The notes under the pieces are model-generated. The model saw only the letters and a list, made by a program, of their open reading frames with translations, did no database searches and was not told the DNA's origin. Below are positions 46,096-58,599 of a stretch of DNA of 64,000 nucleotides, in pieces. The first letter of the stretch is position 1, and each line of letters opens with the position of its first letter. A program made the translations under genes and the position numbers. Source of the DNA: Kalmusia sp. IMI 367209 (Eukaryota; Ascomycota; Dothideomycetes; Pleosporales; Didymosphaeriaceae); assembly GCA_027946365.1 (NCBI GenBank), contig JAPEUQ010000003.1, positions 3,844,001 to 3,908,000 of the forward strand, written 5' to 3'.

Positions 46096-47130
46096 GTAAA
46101 TTGGATTACCTACAAAAGACTATCCTGTGAAATAGTCATTTCTCTTCCAACAAGGAAAGACCGAGCCAATCACAAATAGCGAAAAAATATGGATCACAGT
46201 CCATCCGCAAGGCAAACGAGCAATCCCACCCTCTTGTTGGCGATGCTGAGGATTTCGCATGGAGAGATATCACTGTGCTTGCCCACCCGCAATCCTAGAA
46301 AACGCAGGAGAAGCTCCGATCTAGTATCTCCAAAGAAGGTTTGTGAAGTGACGACTAGGGACTTGCAAAACTACTTCAGCTTTGAGGAGCACGTCTTTGA
46401 GATAAGGAGATGTATGGCACAACAAACCACTGTGAAGCTGACCGGAAAGATTAACCACCAATCCCATTCTAAAAGGGTCAGACCACTCTTTTGAAGACTT
46501 AGAGACCCTCGCGAGACGCACAACCCGCAAATGACTTCACGAACGCGTATACATCTACCACGCAGTCCTCATCCCGCGCGGCGACACCGAAGGCCAATCC
46601 CCGCTCTTTCAACCTTCACATATCAAATTAAACAGACATGCAAGTTGGACTAAAGTTAATGATACTCTTGATTACCTTGGAACAGTACTATCGGGAGATG
46701 AACACGTGCCTGTCTGAAAGCGATACGTGCAACTAGCACGAGGCCACTTTCGGCGGATTATGGAAACTCCCCTAATCGTAGTTCTTCCTCAAGCAAGACT
46801 TTGAGAACATTGATCTTAGAGACCCCCATCATGACTTGAACGACTGGATGGAACCGAAATTCTATGCCGTATGGAAAGAGGCCGAGTTCAATGGAGTGCC
46901 CGGATCGTGGTCGTCGGATGGCTCCGATACCCCACGGTACGTGAGTTTAGAACCGGTGTTGTTTGGGCTAGAAGAAACTACCTGGAACTGTAAAGACATC
47001 AAGGTCTGGTCTGAGAGAAACGAGTATGCGCATGTAGATGAAGATGCGAGCGAAAAACCGCACAAAGTCTGTCTTGGTGACATGATGTGGGAACAAATTT
47101 GAGGATGACTTTGGGCAAAGGAAATAGAAG
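46096..47130 (+). pseudogene. broken hypothetical protein, family unknown
   Basis: Protein-like readings in changing frames on the plus strand: 46189-46494, then around 46600-46700 (IKLNRHASWTKVNDTLDYLG and GDEHVPV), then 46800-47100 (FENIDLRDPHHDLNDWMEPK, ending WEQI at 47102). They read like consecutive parts of one ancestral protein with several frame breaks. I do not recognise the family. Splicing could rescue part of it, but no consistent set of exons emerged. Confidence 0.4.
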
Positions 47131-47163
47131 AAGAAGAAGAAGAAGAAGAAGAAGAAGAAGAAG
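47127..47163 (+). repeat. (GAA)n microsatellite
   Basis: An uninterrupted GAA trinucleotide run of about twelve units, just after the last open stretch of the broken hypothetical protein. Confidence 0.95.
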
Positions 47164-47476
47164 CCAGACATGGATGAGCTAGTGGCTGGGGTAATTCGCA
47201 TGAGAAGGCGTGGCGCCAGTCCGGGTATCATAATTACCCTGGCTAACGAGGCTGTTTGACCTTAGAGCCCGGCTTCCGCTAGGTCATTTCCACTGTTTCC
47301 GCCTCACAGCTTTCTGAACGCTGATCTCGCAAGATACGTTAAGCTCCTTCCTATAGACTGGCTTTCCTGGTTCTAGACGAATTTGACCCCTTAAAGATCA
47401 TAGCAGCATCGTAACAATGAATATGTATATATTCTTCCAAATGTAATGGAAGATAAGAATAAGATAGTACTACAAA

Positions 47477-49374
<1,898 letters not shown>

Positions 49375-50346
49375 TCAAAAAATTGACCCCAAAACCCTCT
49401 GAACGTCCTGTCCAGGCTCCGATATCTTGTCCGCCTTCGTCCGCATCTCCTTCTGTTGAAATTTGGACCTCCTGTCCTTCTTCGGCTTCTGCGACGCTTC
49501 AGCATCAACTCCTGCAACTCCATCATCTTGTTCATCGACGAGCTGTCCCTTTTCTCTTCTCTTTGCCTCAATTCCCCCGATCATCTTACCCCTCTCTATG
49601 TTCTCCAAGAACCTCTCATTCTCCTTCTTACCCTTCGCAATCTCTACCCTCAAACGAGCCGCCCGCTCTGCGTTCTCATTCTGAATCTGCTCAACCAAAT
49701 GCGCCCACTTAACTCCGCTCAGATACCTCACATTCCAAACTTCATCGTGCCACCGACCGCGCTTCTTGCCTCCCATAGTCTGTGCGTTCAGATTCTCCGC
49801 GACGAACTTGGCGTCTTTCTTTGACATGAATTCAACCCAGCCGTCAAGGTAGAGTTTACGTCGGGTGCCACCGCCGCGTAGGCGTTGCTGTCGTGTCGTG
49901 GTGGACTCGGGGGTTAAGAAGATGCGGCCGACGGTACCATACGGGGTTAGAAGCGAGCGGAGGACGTTGGGCTTCATGAAAGGCGGGATTCGAGAGAGGT
50001 ATATGACGCCGGATTTATCCTTCTTGGGGGCAGAGGGGGGCGAGAGGGGCTTCCCTAGCTTGCCAGACTTCAGTTTCAGGTCTATTGGGAGGGTTGCGGC
50101 GAGCTTTTCGAGGTGCGCCAGTTCGGCGGCGGGGGAGTCGAAGGTTTCTCGAACCGGGCCGTCTTGCTCTTCGTCATCATCGTCAAAGTCGCCTGCAGCG
50201 TCTTCGGAGTCGGATTCATGATCTATTTTCCGTCGCTTGGTAGATTTCAGCATACGCGATCGGCTTTCATCTTCGGATTCAAAGTCACGCTCCTCGTCGT
50301 CGCTCTCGTCGGCGTCGAGCCATTCGTTCCGTTTTCGTGTGGCCAT
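49375..50346 (-). CDS. ESF2: 18S rRNA processing factor ESF2/ABT1
   Basis: A single exon, 323 aa from ATG 50346. An acidic N-terminus (ESDDEERDFESEDESRSR) precedes an RRM-like domain with SGVIYLSRIPPFMKPNVLR, LLTPYGTVGRIFL, and GWVEFMSKKDAKFVAENLN followed by WHDEVWNVRYLSGVKWAHL, the ABT1/ESF2 signature. A basic coiled C-terminus (AERAARLRVEIAKGKKENER) follows. In yeast Esf2 works with the DEAD-box protein Dbp8 in the small-subunit processome, in the nucleolus. It is divergent from CWC25 with 330 bp between starts. Confidence 0.93.
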   Translation of the reverse strand: MATRKRNEWLDADESDDEERDFESEDESRSRMLKSTKRRKIDHESDSEDAAGDFDDDDEEQDGPVRETFDSPAAELAHLEKLAATLPIDLKLKSGKLGKPLSPPSAPKKDKSGVIYLSRIPPFMKPNVLRSLLTPYGTVGRIFLTPESTTTRQQRLRGGGTRRKLYLDGWVEFMSKKDAKFVAENLNAQTMGGKKRGRWHDEVWNVRYLSGVKWAHLVEQIQNENAERAARLRVEIAKGKKENERFLENIERGKMIGGIEAKRREKGQLVDEQDDGVAGVDAEASQKPKKDRRSKFQQKEMRTKADKISEPGQDVQRVLGSIF

Positions 50347-50676
50347 CGTATGTACGTCGAAAAACCCTCCTCGTCCTAAATTGAGCTCCTTGAGTGATGC
50401 GATCTTTTTCGAGGTAATACCTTGCGTACACGTAGTGTGGTCCCTTCAGACGTAATCGCTTTGGCGTTGTCCACTTCGAGAAGCTTTTGGTTGCGGAGCT
50501 GCGGAGGTGTAAATTTTAGCGGGGCGAGGCTTGGCGGGGAGGCTGGCATTCTGGTGGCGGCTATCTGCCTTCACATTTCTACCGAATCCATTTCAACGAC
50601 CTTCACCCATAAGTCTACTCAACCTCTCTATTCCACACATAACAAACCCCCCCGAGGTAGTGCACCTCTTGCCATC
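50347..50676. promoter_or_regulatory. bidirectional promoter ESF2/CWC25
   Basis: 330 bp between the two divergent start codons, with a CT-rich leader (50600-50650) before CWC25. No operator motif was identified. Confidence 0.6.
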
Positions 50677-51921
50677 ATGGGTGGTGATCTTAACACCAAG
50701 AAATCGTGGCATCCTCATTTGCGCAAGAATCAAGAGCGAGTTTGGAAAGAAGAAAAGAATGCCCTGGAAGAGCGCAAGCTCATCGAGAAGCTCCGCAAGG
50801 AACGCGAGGAGGAGAGACAGATCGAAGAGCTACAGCGCCTACAGGAATCCGCAGGAGGCAAAGTTGCTACCAAACGCGTCGACTGGATGTACGCTGGCCC
50901 AAACGGCGATGGCGCTGGGGTCTCCGAAGAGCGCGAAGGATATCTCTTGGGCAAGCGCCGCATCGATGGCCTGTTGAAAGGCAGCGACACGCAGGGTCTG
51001 CAGAAAGGCGCGGCGGTCGGCATCGACGCCGTGGGCAGTGCGAATGCAAATTCCGCGAGGGACACACAGAAGAAAGTGCTGGAGGACCCGCTGCTCATGA
51101 TCCAGAAGCAAAAGATGGAGATGCAGCTCAAGGCTATGAAGGACGCGCAGAAGGAGAAGCAATATGAGGAGAAGCGTGCAAAGGAGAAAGAGCGTGAGAG
51201 GAAGCATAGACATCGACATAGCCGTCGTGATCGGTCGCGGTCAGCGGACGACCGCGACGACCGGGATAAGCGGCGCCACAGTCATCGCGATCGTTCACCT
51301 TCAGCTTCTATAGATCGAGATGATCGTGGCAGGCGGCATCGGAATCACCGCCAGGACGATAGGGACGAGCGTCGCCACGACGGTCGGGCTGAGCACCGTC
51401 GACGGTCACAATCACGCTCGCTGCGCCGCCGAGAGGAGCGAGACAGGCCCCGCCACCGTTCGCGCTCGAGGTCGCCCTATCGCAAGAACCACCGCGATGA
51501 CTATCGCGAACGTGACACCTATCGTCGGCGTGACGTAACACCTCCCCTCAAAGATGAGCCTATACGAGACAGCCACTCCGGGCGAGAAAGCTCCGGTCGA
51601 CGAGATCCACCTCTGCGCAAAGAGAATAACTATCGAGAGCGAGACAACGATCGTCGGCGAGATCCAACACCTCCACCGAAACCAGACATCGCAGCGCGCC
51701 TAGCAGAAATGCAGACCGCAGCGTCTACGCTCGAAGAGCAGCGTCTTGAGCGCGTGCGTTTGCGCGAGGCCGAAGATGCTGCTGAAGAGGCGAGGCATAA
51801 GAGCAATGGAGATGGCGGACAGAAGTTCATGTCTGGTGTCAGGAGCAAGGCATCCCAGTTGGATTTGGGCGATGCTATTGCGCGAGGAAGGTCAGGGTTT
51901 AGGAGGGAAGTAGATGCGTGA
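50677..51921 (+). CDS. CWC25: pre-mRNA splicing factor CWC25
   Basis: A single exon, 414 aa. ATG 50677 opens the conserved N-terminus [20 protein letters not shown] with a VW box. A long ORF extends upstream, but its sequence does not fit the family. A coiled, charged helix ([20 protein letters not shown]) leads to VDWMYAGP and YLLGKRRID, the Cwc25 core. The second half is an Arg/Asp/Ser/His-rich repeat region (RD, RS and RH dipeptides), typical of metazoan and filamentous fungal forms. Cwc25 acts in the activated spliceosome to promote the first transesterification. Nuclear. Confidence 0.94.
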   Translation: MGGDLNTKKSWHPHLRKNQERVWKEEKNALEERKLIEKLRKEREEERQIEELQRLQESAGGKVATKRVDWMYAGPNGDGAGVSEEREGYLLGKRRIDGLLKGSDTQGLQKGAAVGIDAVGSANANSARDTQKKVLEDPLLMIQKQKMEMQLKAMKDAQKEKQYEEKRAKEKERERKHRHRHSRRDRSRSADDRDDRDKRRHSHRDRSPSASIDRDDRGRRHRNHRQDDRDERRHDGRAEHRRRSQSRSLRRREERDRPRHRSRSRSPYRKNHRDDYRERDTYRRRDVTPPLKDEPIRDSHSGRESSGRRDPPLRKENNYRERDNDRRRDPTPPPKPDIAARLAEMQTAASTLEEQRLERVRLREAEDAAEEARHKSNGDGGQKFMSGVRSKASQLDLGDAIARGRSGFRREVDA

Positions 51922-52292
51922 GAAAACTGTAGCTTTGATAGATTGATGGGGGCGACCTAGGGTGGATAGCATAATTTGAGATACCCAATGAGGAGTATAG
52001 GATGGGTCAAGTAGGGTTACCACGCTATTACTATCGTTACAAACGTCTCACTTTGTTTCTGCATTATTGCCGCCCTTAGTACATTTGACAGCTTCATCAT
52101 CCACTGCCTTGTCATGTAGAGGGCAGGAGCTGAGACCGCAAAACAAGTTACTCGCTTTGGTCTGGCTTAGTTAAGTAAACGATATGCAATGCTATATTTG
52201 CCCATCCAATGCTATACAAACACCCCCATGATCAAGTCAAATCCCAACGCCTAAACTACCAGGGTATAATGCGTCCCCCCTTCTTAGCACTC
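51922..52292. other. intergenic, convergent 3' ends
   Basis: This lies between the ends of CWC25 (plus) and SYF2 (minus), with shared 3' UTR space. No other feature was recognised. Confidence 0.5.
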
Positions 52293-53177
52293 TTAGATAG
52301 CCGTTCCCCGCTCAAAGCTCTCCCGTATCTCCGTCGTATACCGGTTATAGAACCGGCCCAACTTTTCGTTGAACTGCTTATTCTTCTGGTTGATATACGT
52401 GACATCACCACCATCGTCGTCATTGATGCCCCGCGCAGCCCTAGCCTTCAACCTTGCCCTCTCGCCCTTCTCCAGATCCTCAACTAGCTTATCTACCGCC
52501 TCCTTTGACGGCTTATGATCATGCCCATACAATTCCTCAACAGGCGTGTTCACCCTCCCCTCCGAGTCCACCGTGAAAACTTCCCCATTCTCTTCCACAA
52601 GCCGCAACAGCCCCATTCTAACCTGTCTCTGCAGCCTCTCGCCCTTCTCTGCAGCATACCTCTCCACATCCACCTTCCCCTCGGTCCCATACATCTGCTT
52701 CACCTGCCTCTTATACACCTTATTCGCTTCGCCCCTGTAATCGGCAAACGCGACATTGTCTCTGTTTCGCGACTTCTTGGCTTGCCGCTTGTCCCACGAC
52801 TCGCTTTCTTCGACCGTATAGTCCCAGTTGCGCTTGCGCTCGAAGTCGGGGTCCGAAGATTTGAGCAGCTTGTACGAGGCGCGCTCGTTGGCGGAGGCGA
52901 GTTTCGAGAGTTGGGCAAGGCGTTGCGGGCGGTCTTCTGAGGCGCGGAGCTCCGCTTCTGTGGCAAGGCGACCGGTCTCTTTGGCGGTTTGGAGGGTTTT
53001 AAAGCGCGCTATTCGGGCGGCGAGGGCAGCTTTCGGGTCGGTGGTAGTGGTAGTGGTAGTGGAGTCGGCGGAGGGTGTATCGTTGGTAGTGGGTGCCGTG
53101 GAAGAAGCCGGACCAGAGTGTTTTGGTGATTCTGGCATGTCGGAGATTCCGTTGTCCGGTTCGTGTGGTGAGGCCAT
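52293..53177 (-). CDS. SYF2: pre-mRNA splicing factor SYF2
   Basis: A single exon. ATG 53177 gives 294 aa (MASPHEPDNG); ATG 53258 would add 27 residues that fit the family less well. A disordered Ser/Thr-rich start (with a TTTTTTT run) is followed by the SYF2 domain: ALAARIARFKTLQ, ASYKLLKSSDPDFERKRNWD then YTVEESE, DNVAFADYRGEANKVYKRQ, and INQKNKQFNEKLGRFYNRYT. Syf2 belongs to the Prp19-associated (NTC) complex and works in splicing and cell-cycle progression, in the nucleus. With CWC25 next door, two NTC-linked factors lie side by side. Confidence 0.94.
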   Translation of the reverse strand: MASPHEPDNGISDMPESPKHSGPASSTAPTTNDTPSADSTTTTTTTDPKAALAARIARFKTLQTAKETGRLATEAELRASEDRPQRLAQLSKLASANERASYKLLKSSDPDFERKRNWDYTVEESESWDKRQAKKSRNRDNVAFADYRGEANKVYKRQVKQMYGTEGKVDVERYAAEKGERLQRQVRMGLLRLVEENGEVFTVDSEGRVNTPVEELYGHDHKPSKEAVDKLVEDLEKGERARLKARAARGINDDDGGDVTYINQKNKQFNEKLGRFYNRYTTEIRESFERGTAI

Positions 53178-53258
53178 AGCGAGGGCGTTTTGTCCGTTGT
53201 ATGAGTCTGTGGTTGGCAGTTTGAGAAAATGTTGTGGATGTTGCACATGCCAAGACAT

Positions 53259-55226
53259 CCGGCGCTAGTGCACTTTAGGATGGGTGCATCGCACGGCTAG
53301 CATCTTTTCTCAATTCAGTCGTCCCTCTGATGAATGTTCTCGTTACGTGTCTGGTCTGCTCACGTGAGCCACGAAAAATGCTGCTATTCAGCATTTTTAA
53401 TTCACGAATAGAACCCGTACAGCCTCCAATGAGGGTTATTCAGTAGGCGTCTCGGAGTTTACATCACTAGGACGCTATTCGCTGGGATGCTATTCGCGGG
53501 GTCCCCTTTGGTGAACCCTCATGATAGCGCCTACCCTACACAACATCCTGCCCAGTATGGAAACCACACCGTGTCAAGATGCATGACACAGTTGTAAGAC
53601 ATAATTCGCAACGAGTCATATGTGGAGCACGGGCGCCGACCTTGGAGGTACCTGGAAGGAGTCCCACTGGACGAATATTATGACAGGGAGCAGATGCTCG
53701 AGGGGAAATACAAAGGTATGTTTCCCAATTTTTGCGTTTCATGCCCATTTCACCTAGGATTCATGATGCATATGATGACAGCGTGCATTTTCATGTCCGG
53801 AAACTCCAACCCACAACCCTGACAATAATTGGTTCATGTATCATGAAGCCCGGAACAACTCCGAGTATTTCGACACTTCTAACCCCATCATAGCTGTTAG
53901 TACGCAGTATTCCGGCCGCTGTCTGCGCCGATACCAGCGCATGGGTTTCTCAATTCTTGGGCCACAGAAATACAGAACTCCCCTCCCAATACAACTTCGA
54001 ATTCCGAATTTGGGGCCGCGTTGACAGAGAAGCATAATCTCAGCCACATGCTCTTGGTCGAAGATTTCTGTACCGTTAGTCTTGGATAATCTAGGATCTA
54101 TCTGCTTATTCAACTATCAAGTTCATCAAACTAAACCAACGTAAAGGCAGCACATGGATGGCCACAAGCGAACCTCGGCGCTATCTATGAGAATAAGAAC
54201 GCTATGCTAAAGTCGTTTAAGATTATCAATCTCCGTAAGACCTTCCTAGGCGAGCTAGAAGCTTGCGAGGCTACGCGTGCACAGTGGATACCCGAGATCG
54301 TGGCACTGTTGGCCGTACTGCTGTAAGCGAAGAGCAGTTGACAGATTGAAGACAGGTAGCGATGAGCTTCACTATATATGAGATTCGCAACACGAGAGAA
54401 ATCGCAAAAAGACAATTGCGTCAGTGCTAGAATCGGAATGTTCTTTCTCAAATCATGTTGTATCTATGATGTCCTTTGGGTCTCTGCCGAGACCGCTTCA
54501 AGGTATAAAGATGGCCAATTATATCCAAACGGCCAAAAGCAGTATCGCGGCTTGCACTCAAATGCGCATGGGCAATATATCCAATAGACATGAATTGGGG
54601 CGATAATTTACGACCATACCTAAAGACATGAGCATGAGCGATTTCCCAAACATGGTCAACGCTCCCACCTCAAAAAGTGGGCCTAGAAGAAGCTCGATGG
54701 CGTCTAGCAATAACACTAATCTAGCCGGCGAATAGAGCCCAGTCAATGACGGCTTGAATATGTTCAGTAGCTTCGATGCAGTCTTTGAGGCGAGCATGAC
54801 CGACGACTTTTATGAACACCATGGCTCACCAACCCGTGGCTAACGCATCTAAGGCCAAAATTCCAATGACCAACAAAGTACCCATGGCTGACGACTCGAT
54901 GCCATCCTCTCACACCTCATTCACGATGGCCTAGTTCTTGCCCGAAGATTTGGAAGAAGCATGATGTTTTGTTAGCGTTGTCGTAACATGAACACACTCT
55001 ACGGAGACAGTACCCTAGTCCTCCATTTGATTTGTTGGTGCTGTAAGGTCGCGGGATTGGCCTTGGAGAGTGTCTATGGATCCTTGTTTCCTCATGTCTT
55101 TTGTCGTTTCAGACTACATTTCACAGAGGCTGAGGTACTATCCAGTCGGAAATAGCCTGCTCCAACAAATAATTAACACTTCATCGAAGTTTTAGTCTAC
55201 TATTACGGAATTGTACATACCCTTGT
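53259..55226. other. decayed or gene-poor DNA
   Basis: Protein-like readings with stops and frame changes occur at 54150-54960 on the plus strand, for example NAMLKSFKIINLRKTFLGEL and, later, MAHQPVANASKAKIPMTNKV. They look like a broken gene of unknown family. Near 53340-53530 three variants of a GCTATTC / TATTCG word recur. No RNA gene was seen. Confidence 0.4.
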
Positions 55227-56331
55227 CTAATTGATAATCGGGGCCTGACTATCCTGCCTCTCAATCGAATAGCCTTCCCTCACGGCACTCGCGTGGGCAC
55301 TATTTAAGTTCCCTAGCTCAACCCCAGCATCTTCCCCCTCGCCTCTTGCAGTCCTCTCAGTAGACCCTATGGTCGAACCAGTCAGTCTGCTCCACCAGCT
55401 CCCTTTCTTGCTATGTGCCGAACCAGCCAACGTCGTTTGTCCACCGCTTTCTACTGTCCCTTGTCCTCCAATACTTGACCCCCTTCCCGCCTCCACACTT
55501 TTGATAAGCCGATTGAACACTACAAATTCAACCCTGAGCTTGACACCATACACACATGGCTTGAAAGCACCCTGCAGTTAAAACAGGTCAGCGTACTGGA
55601 TGCCTAGAAGTGCGGCGTCAAGCACAATGACGAGAATGTTGGTATGAATCAGCTGCCACAGTAACGTGCGTTTATCGCGGGATGTTTTACGACGCGCGTC
55701 GAAGGATCGTTGGAGTAGATTGGCATCGCGCAGAAAGTGCTGCGTTTGATAGATGTATAGCACTGAAAGAGCAGTCTCTTGAGCGAAGAACACGGTGGTT
55801 TGGAGGCGATCCCAGACGCGATTTACGGCGGGAAGATCTACAATACATTTAGATTCGGTTCCGGAATTACTGCAAAATTTGCTCACGGGAATTGATCGTG
55901 GAAGCTTGCTAATCCCTGTGAGCATGCCAGCCTTTCTAGGACAAGACAAATACATCCCTTGCGGAGTGTTTTTCACAGGAGCATGGAACGGTTGACTTAC
56001 AGCCAGGATACCTAAAGCTAATGTTGGAATAGAGAAGACGACCGAATTGAACGATAGGATGACAGCGACCCATCGGAGAACGCGCTCCTTGTTGCGCCTG
56101 TATAGTAGGGAAAGCTTTAATCAGCACCGAGTTGACGAAGAGGAATGGTTGTGGAAAACCGACATAATGAGATGCAACCTCGAGTATAGTACCCAACTTT
56201 GTGGAACGACCATAATCAACCAGGTCAGATAAATCATGGTGATAGAGGCTCCGAGGTTCGTCCATACGCCAAAATCAGCGAGTATAATGAACAGTGGCTG
56301 TAGGATGACATCCCAAGAACACAAGGCACAT
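55227..56331 (-). pseudogene. DUF7703-like membrane protein, 5'-truncated with an in-frame stop
   Basis: Minus-strand pieces align in order with the DUF7703 fungal membrane family: ILQPLFIILADFGVW, LTWLIMVVPQSWVLYSRLHL, then after a probable intron NKERVLRWVAVILSF, TVFFAQETALSVLYIYQTQ, LLWQLIHTNILVIVLDAALL and IQYADLF. A TAA at 55578-55580 then interrupts the family reading YADLF-x-LQGAFKPC and VYGVKLRVEFVVFNRL, which continues in the same frame to 55227. Upstream of about 56331 the expected first helices are missing. With a lost N-terminus and a nonsense codon, it is probably dead. The Ser/Gly-rich tail is typical of the family. Confidence 0.65.
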
Positions 56332-56838
56332 GACCACTATAAATAAAAATAATATTTTAAATACTATTAAACAACAAGTAGTTAGTGGTGTAAGAGATGC
56401 CCGCGAACGCAGCCATTGTCATAGACATTGGCAAGTCTTGCTTGATGTTGGGAATATTGGAACCCATGACGATAGTCAAAAGTATACGACTAGCCGAAAA
56501 TGAAGAAATAGCGAAGGAGTTCTCGCCCGCGGTAGACGAAAAGGGAGCATTTTTTAACGTATGGGCTGCGCTTTGTCTGATAAGCTATGATACGCACCGA
56601 AAGCTGCCACACCGATTGGAAGACTATTCATCTACTTTAGGACACCCCGAAGAGCTGAAAGGTTGCTTCACCGGAGTTTGGACAATGATCTTCATTTGGT
56701 CTGCATAATCCGATTGGTTGTGCCACGTATAGCTCCTTGTTAGTGGTCAGCCTCGCGTCCCCTCATGCCACCCCCGACTTTGACGTGTACAACGATTATC
56801 GCACCCGTACCTAATTTAGGCAGTCTTTCGAAAACTGA
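56332..56838. other. intergenic, no recognised gene
   Basis: An open frame, 56397-56708 on the plus strand, has no family features. An AT-rich patch lies at 56335-56380. Confidence 0.4.
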
Positions 56839-57362
56839 TTAGATACCTCGTGGCTCCCAGCCTTCTTTCGCCATGTCGAAGCTCTCCATGGTGAAAGCGG
56901 GAGCCACAGTGCATCCAACGAGCGTCCAGTCACCCAAACTCTGCGCATGCTGCCATTCACCTCGCTGAACAACAATCTGGGGTCGTTGTCCCTGCATCCA
57001 GGAGTCAGCGATGCTCCTCACCAACGGAGATGTAAAGTGTCGCCACCCACAACCGAAAGATCGATACCTAGGACAAGGTCGCGAATGGGCTTTCCGTCGT
57101 CCCAGGATAGCGATAGCTGTAACGGGGCACCTGCGTAATAGTGCCAAACCTCCACTGCATCGGTAACGCGGTGCCAATGCGAGAGACCGGTGCTGCCCTC
57201 AAGGAGATAGTAGATCTGGGTGCTGTGTGCGCGACCCGCTGAGTCGGTTGCTGGGTCGCGGAATGTCTCAATGAAGAAGCCTTTCTCGGGGTGAGGCTTC
57301 AAATTCAGTTCCTTGATGACATCTTGTGCCGATTTTCCGGTTATGTGTGGTGTGTGTGCCAT
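56839..57362 (-). CDS. DUF985 cupin-family protein (cytosolic)
   Basis: Exons 57362-57051 and 56991-56839, joined over a 59-bp intron with a gtgggt donor (154 aa). The small beta-barrel has the family boxes IKELNLKPHPEKGFFIETFR, STQIYYLLEG, SHWHRVTDAVEVWHYYAGAP (putative metal-binding His and Glu), and after the intron RPQIVVQRGEWQHAQSLGDW and CTVAPAFTMESFDMA. There is no signal peptide. Members of the cupin_5/DUF985 family are uncharacterised or weakly linked to sugar or metabolite binding; no reaction can be assigned. It has a divergent, secreted paralogue about 415 bp away. Confidence 0.88.
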
Positions 57363-57776
57363 TGTGGCCGTTCTAATCGTGTCAATATCGCGAGTAAGGA
57401 TACTGTAGTATGCGTGGACGAGTACGGGACTGGTGAGCTCTGACGCAGTGGTTGATAAGTCTCAAGAGAAAGACGGTGAAGAGAAATTGATTACAGCTTA
57501 GATATACTGTTGTTGGACAAAGGTAGCTACGTTAACGTCAGCGCCATCCAATTCGCCAGGCACGACTGAACCTAGGTGGAAAGTGGGGCTTGTTGGCCGC
57601 TCGTATCCGCGCCCATCCAATTGATGCCGCTTACGTCATCGGTACTAGTCTACACTCGTCCGAGGGGACATTTACACCTGAGATGGTCATACGCCGCCTT
57701 TTGTGCACTACATTTGAGTCATTACGCCCAAGCAGAGGCATTATTTCATCTTGCAACGTCCCTGCACAGACAAAAA

Positions 57777-58380
57777 ATGCGGATCGTACGATTCTACACG
57801 CAGCTGTGGACGACACTGTTACTCTTGTTCAGTGCCTGCGTTCTCGCTAGTACAATCAACATCAACGACCGCTCCGCACAGGAAGTGGTGGAGAAGCTCA
57901 ACATGACAGCCAACGTCGAGAAGGGCTATTTCGTGCAGACTTACGTGGATGATTACCGATTTCCCTGCTTAAATCGCTCTGCTAGTACGGCAATTTACTA
58001 TCTCCTCGAGGGCTCCGCTGGGGACTCAGCCTGGCATCGCCTCGACGCGGTAGAAGTGTGGCACTACTACGCCGGAGCACCACTAGTACTGTCACTATCG
58101 TACGATGATGGAGAACCTTGGCGTAATATAACGCTCGGCCCAGACGTCTTTTACAACGAGCAGCCGCAAGCGGTTATCGCGAAGGAGGAGTAGCAGAGCG
58201 CGAGGAGTCTAGGCAATTGGACGCTGGTTGGGACGACTGGTCCAACGATTCCTTCCTCATACCAGTCATTCTCTAAACCTTATGTATATGCTGACCCAGT
58301 GTTCAGTTGCACCAGGATTCGTCTCAGAGGAGCTGGCGCCCGATGGATGGCAGCCCTTGGGGTGGGGGGTCCCGTGCTAA
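57777..58380 (+). pseudogene. secreted DUF985 cupin paralogue with premature TAG
   Basis: ATG 57777 starts a signal peptide (LWTTLLLLFSACVLAS) and a DUF985 domain: VVEKLNMTANVEKGYFVQTY, AIYYLLEGSAGDSAWHRLDA then VEVWHYYAGAP. N-glycosylation sequons (NMT, NRS, NIT) fit secretion. A TAG at 58191-58193 falls exactly at the Trp of the family box (E-W-Q-H-A in the neighbour), and the frame continues QSARSLGNWTLVGTT, then over a 67-bp intron (58240-58306) to VAPGFVSEELAPDGWQP and a proper stop at 58378-58380. Read through, it would be 179 residues. One TGG-to-TAG change therefore truncates an otherwise intact gene. It is divergent from the cytosolic copy. Confidence 0.85.
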
Positions 58381-58599
58381 CTATACCCCAGCTTTGCTTC
58401 ATCGCAGAATCTTCGAACATGGAGATTCTCTTCCGTGTATCGCTGATGTTCTGTTTTTTTGTTCTTAATTTCCGCACTGTCATCATCACGCGACCATTGT
58501 ATTGCCACCCATTATCTGTATAACCAGGAACGGCGCTAGGCATTGCATTCCCAACACTATACAAATCTCACAAGCATTTAAAACTACATGGGTAGTACA

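Noticed and set aside
50422..50676. Upstream extension of the CWC25 open frame
   Set aside because: The extra 85 residues fit no Cwc25, and the ATG at 50677 opens the conserved MGGDLN start.
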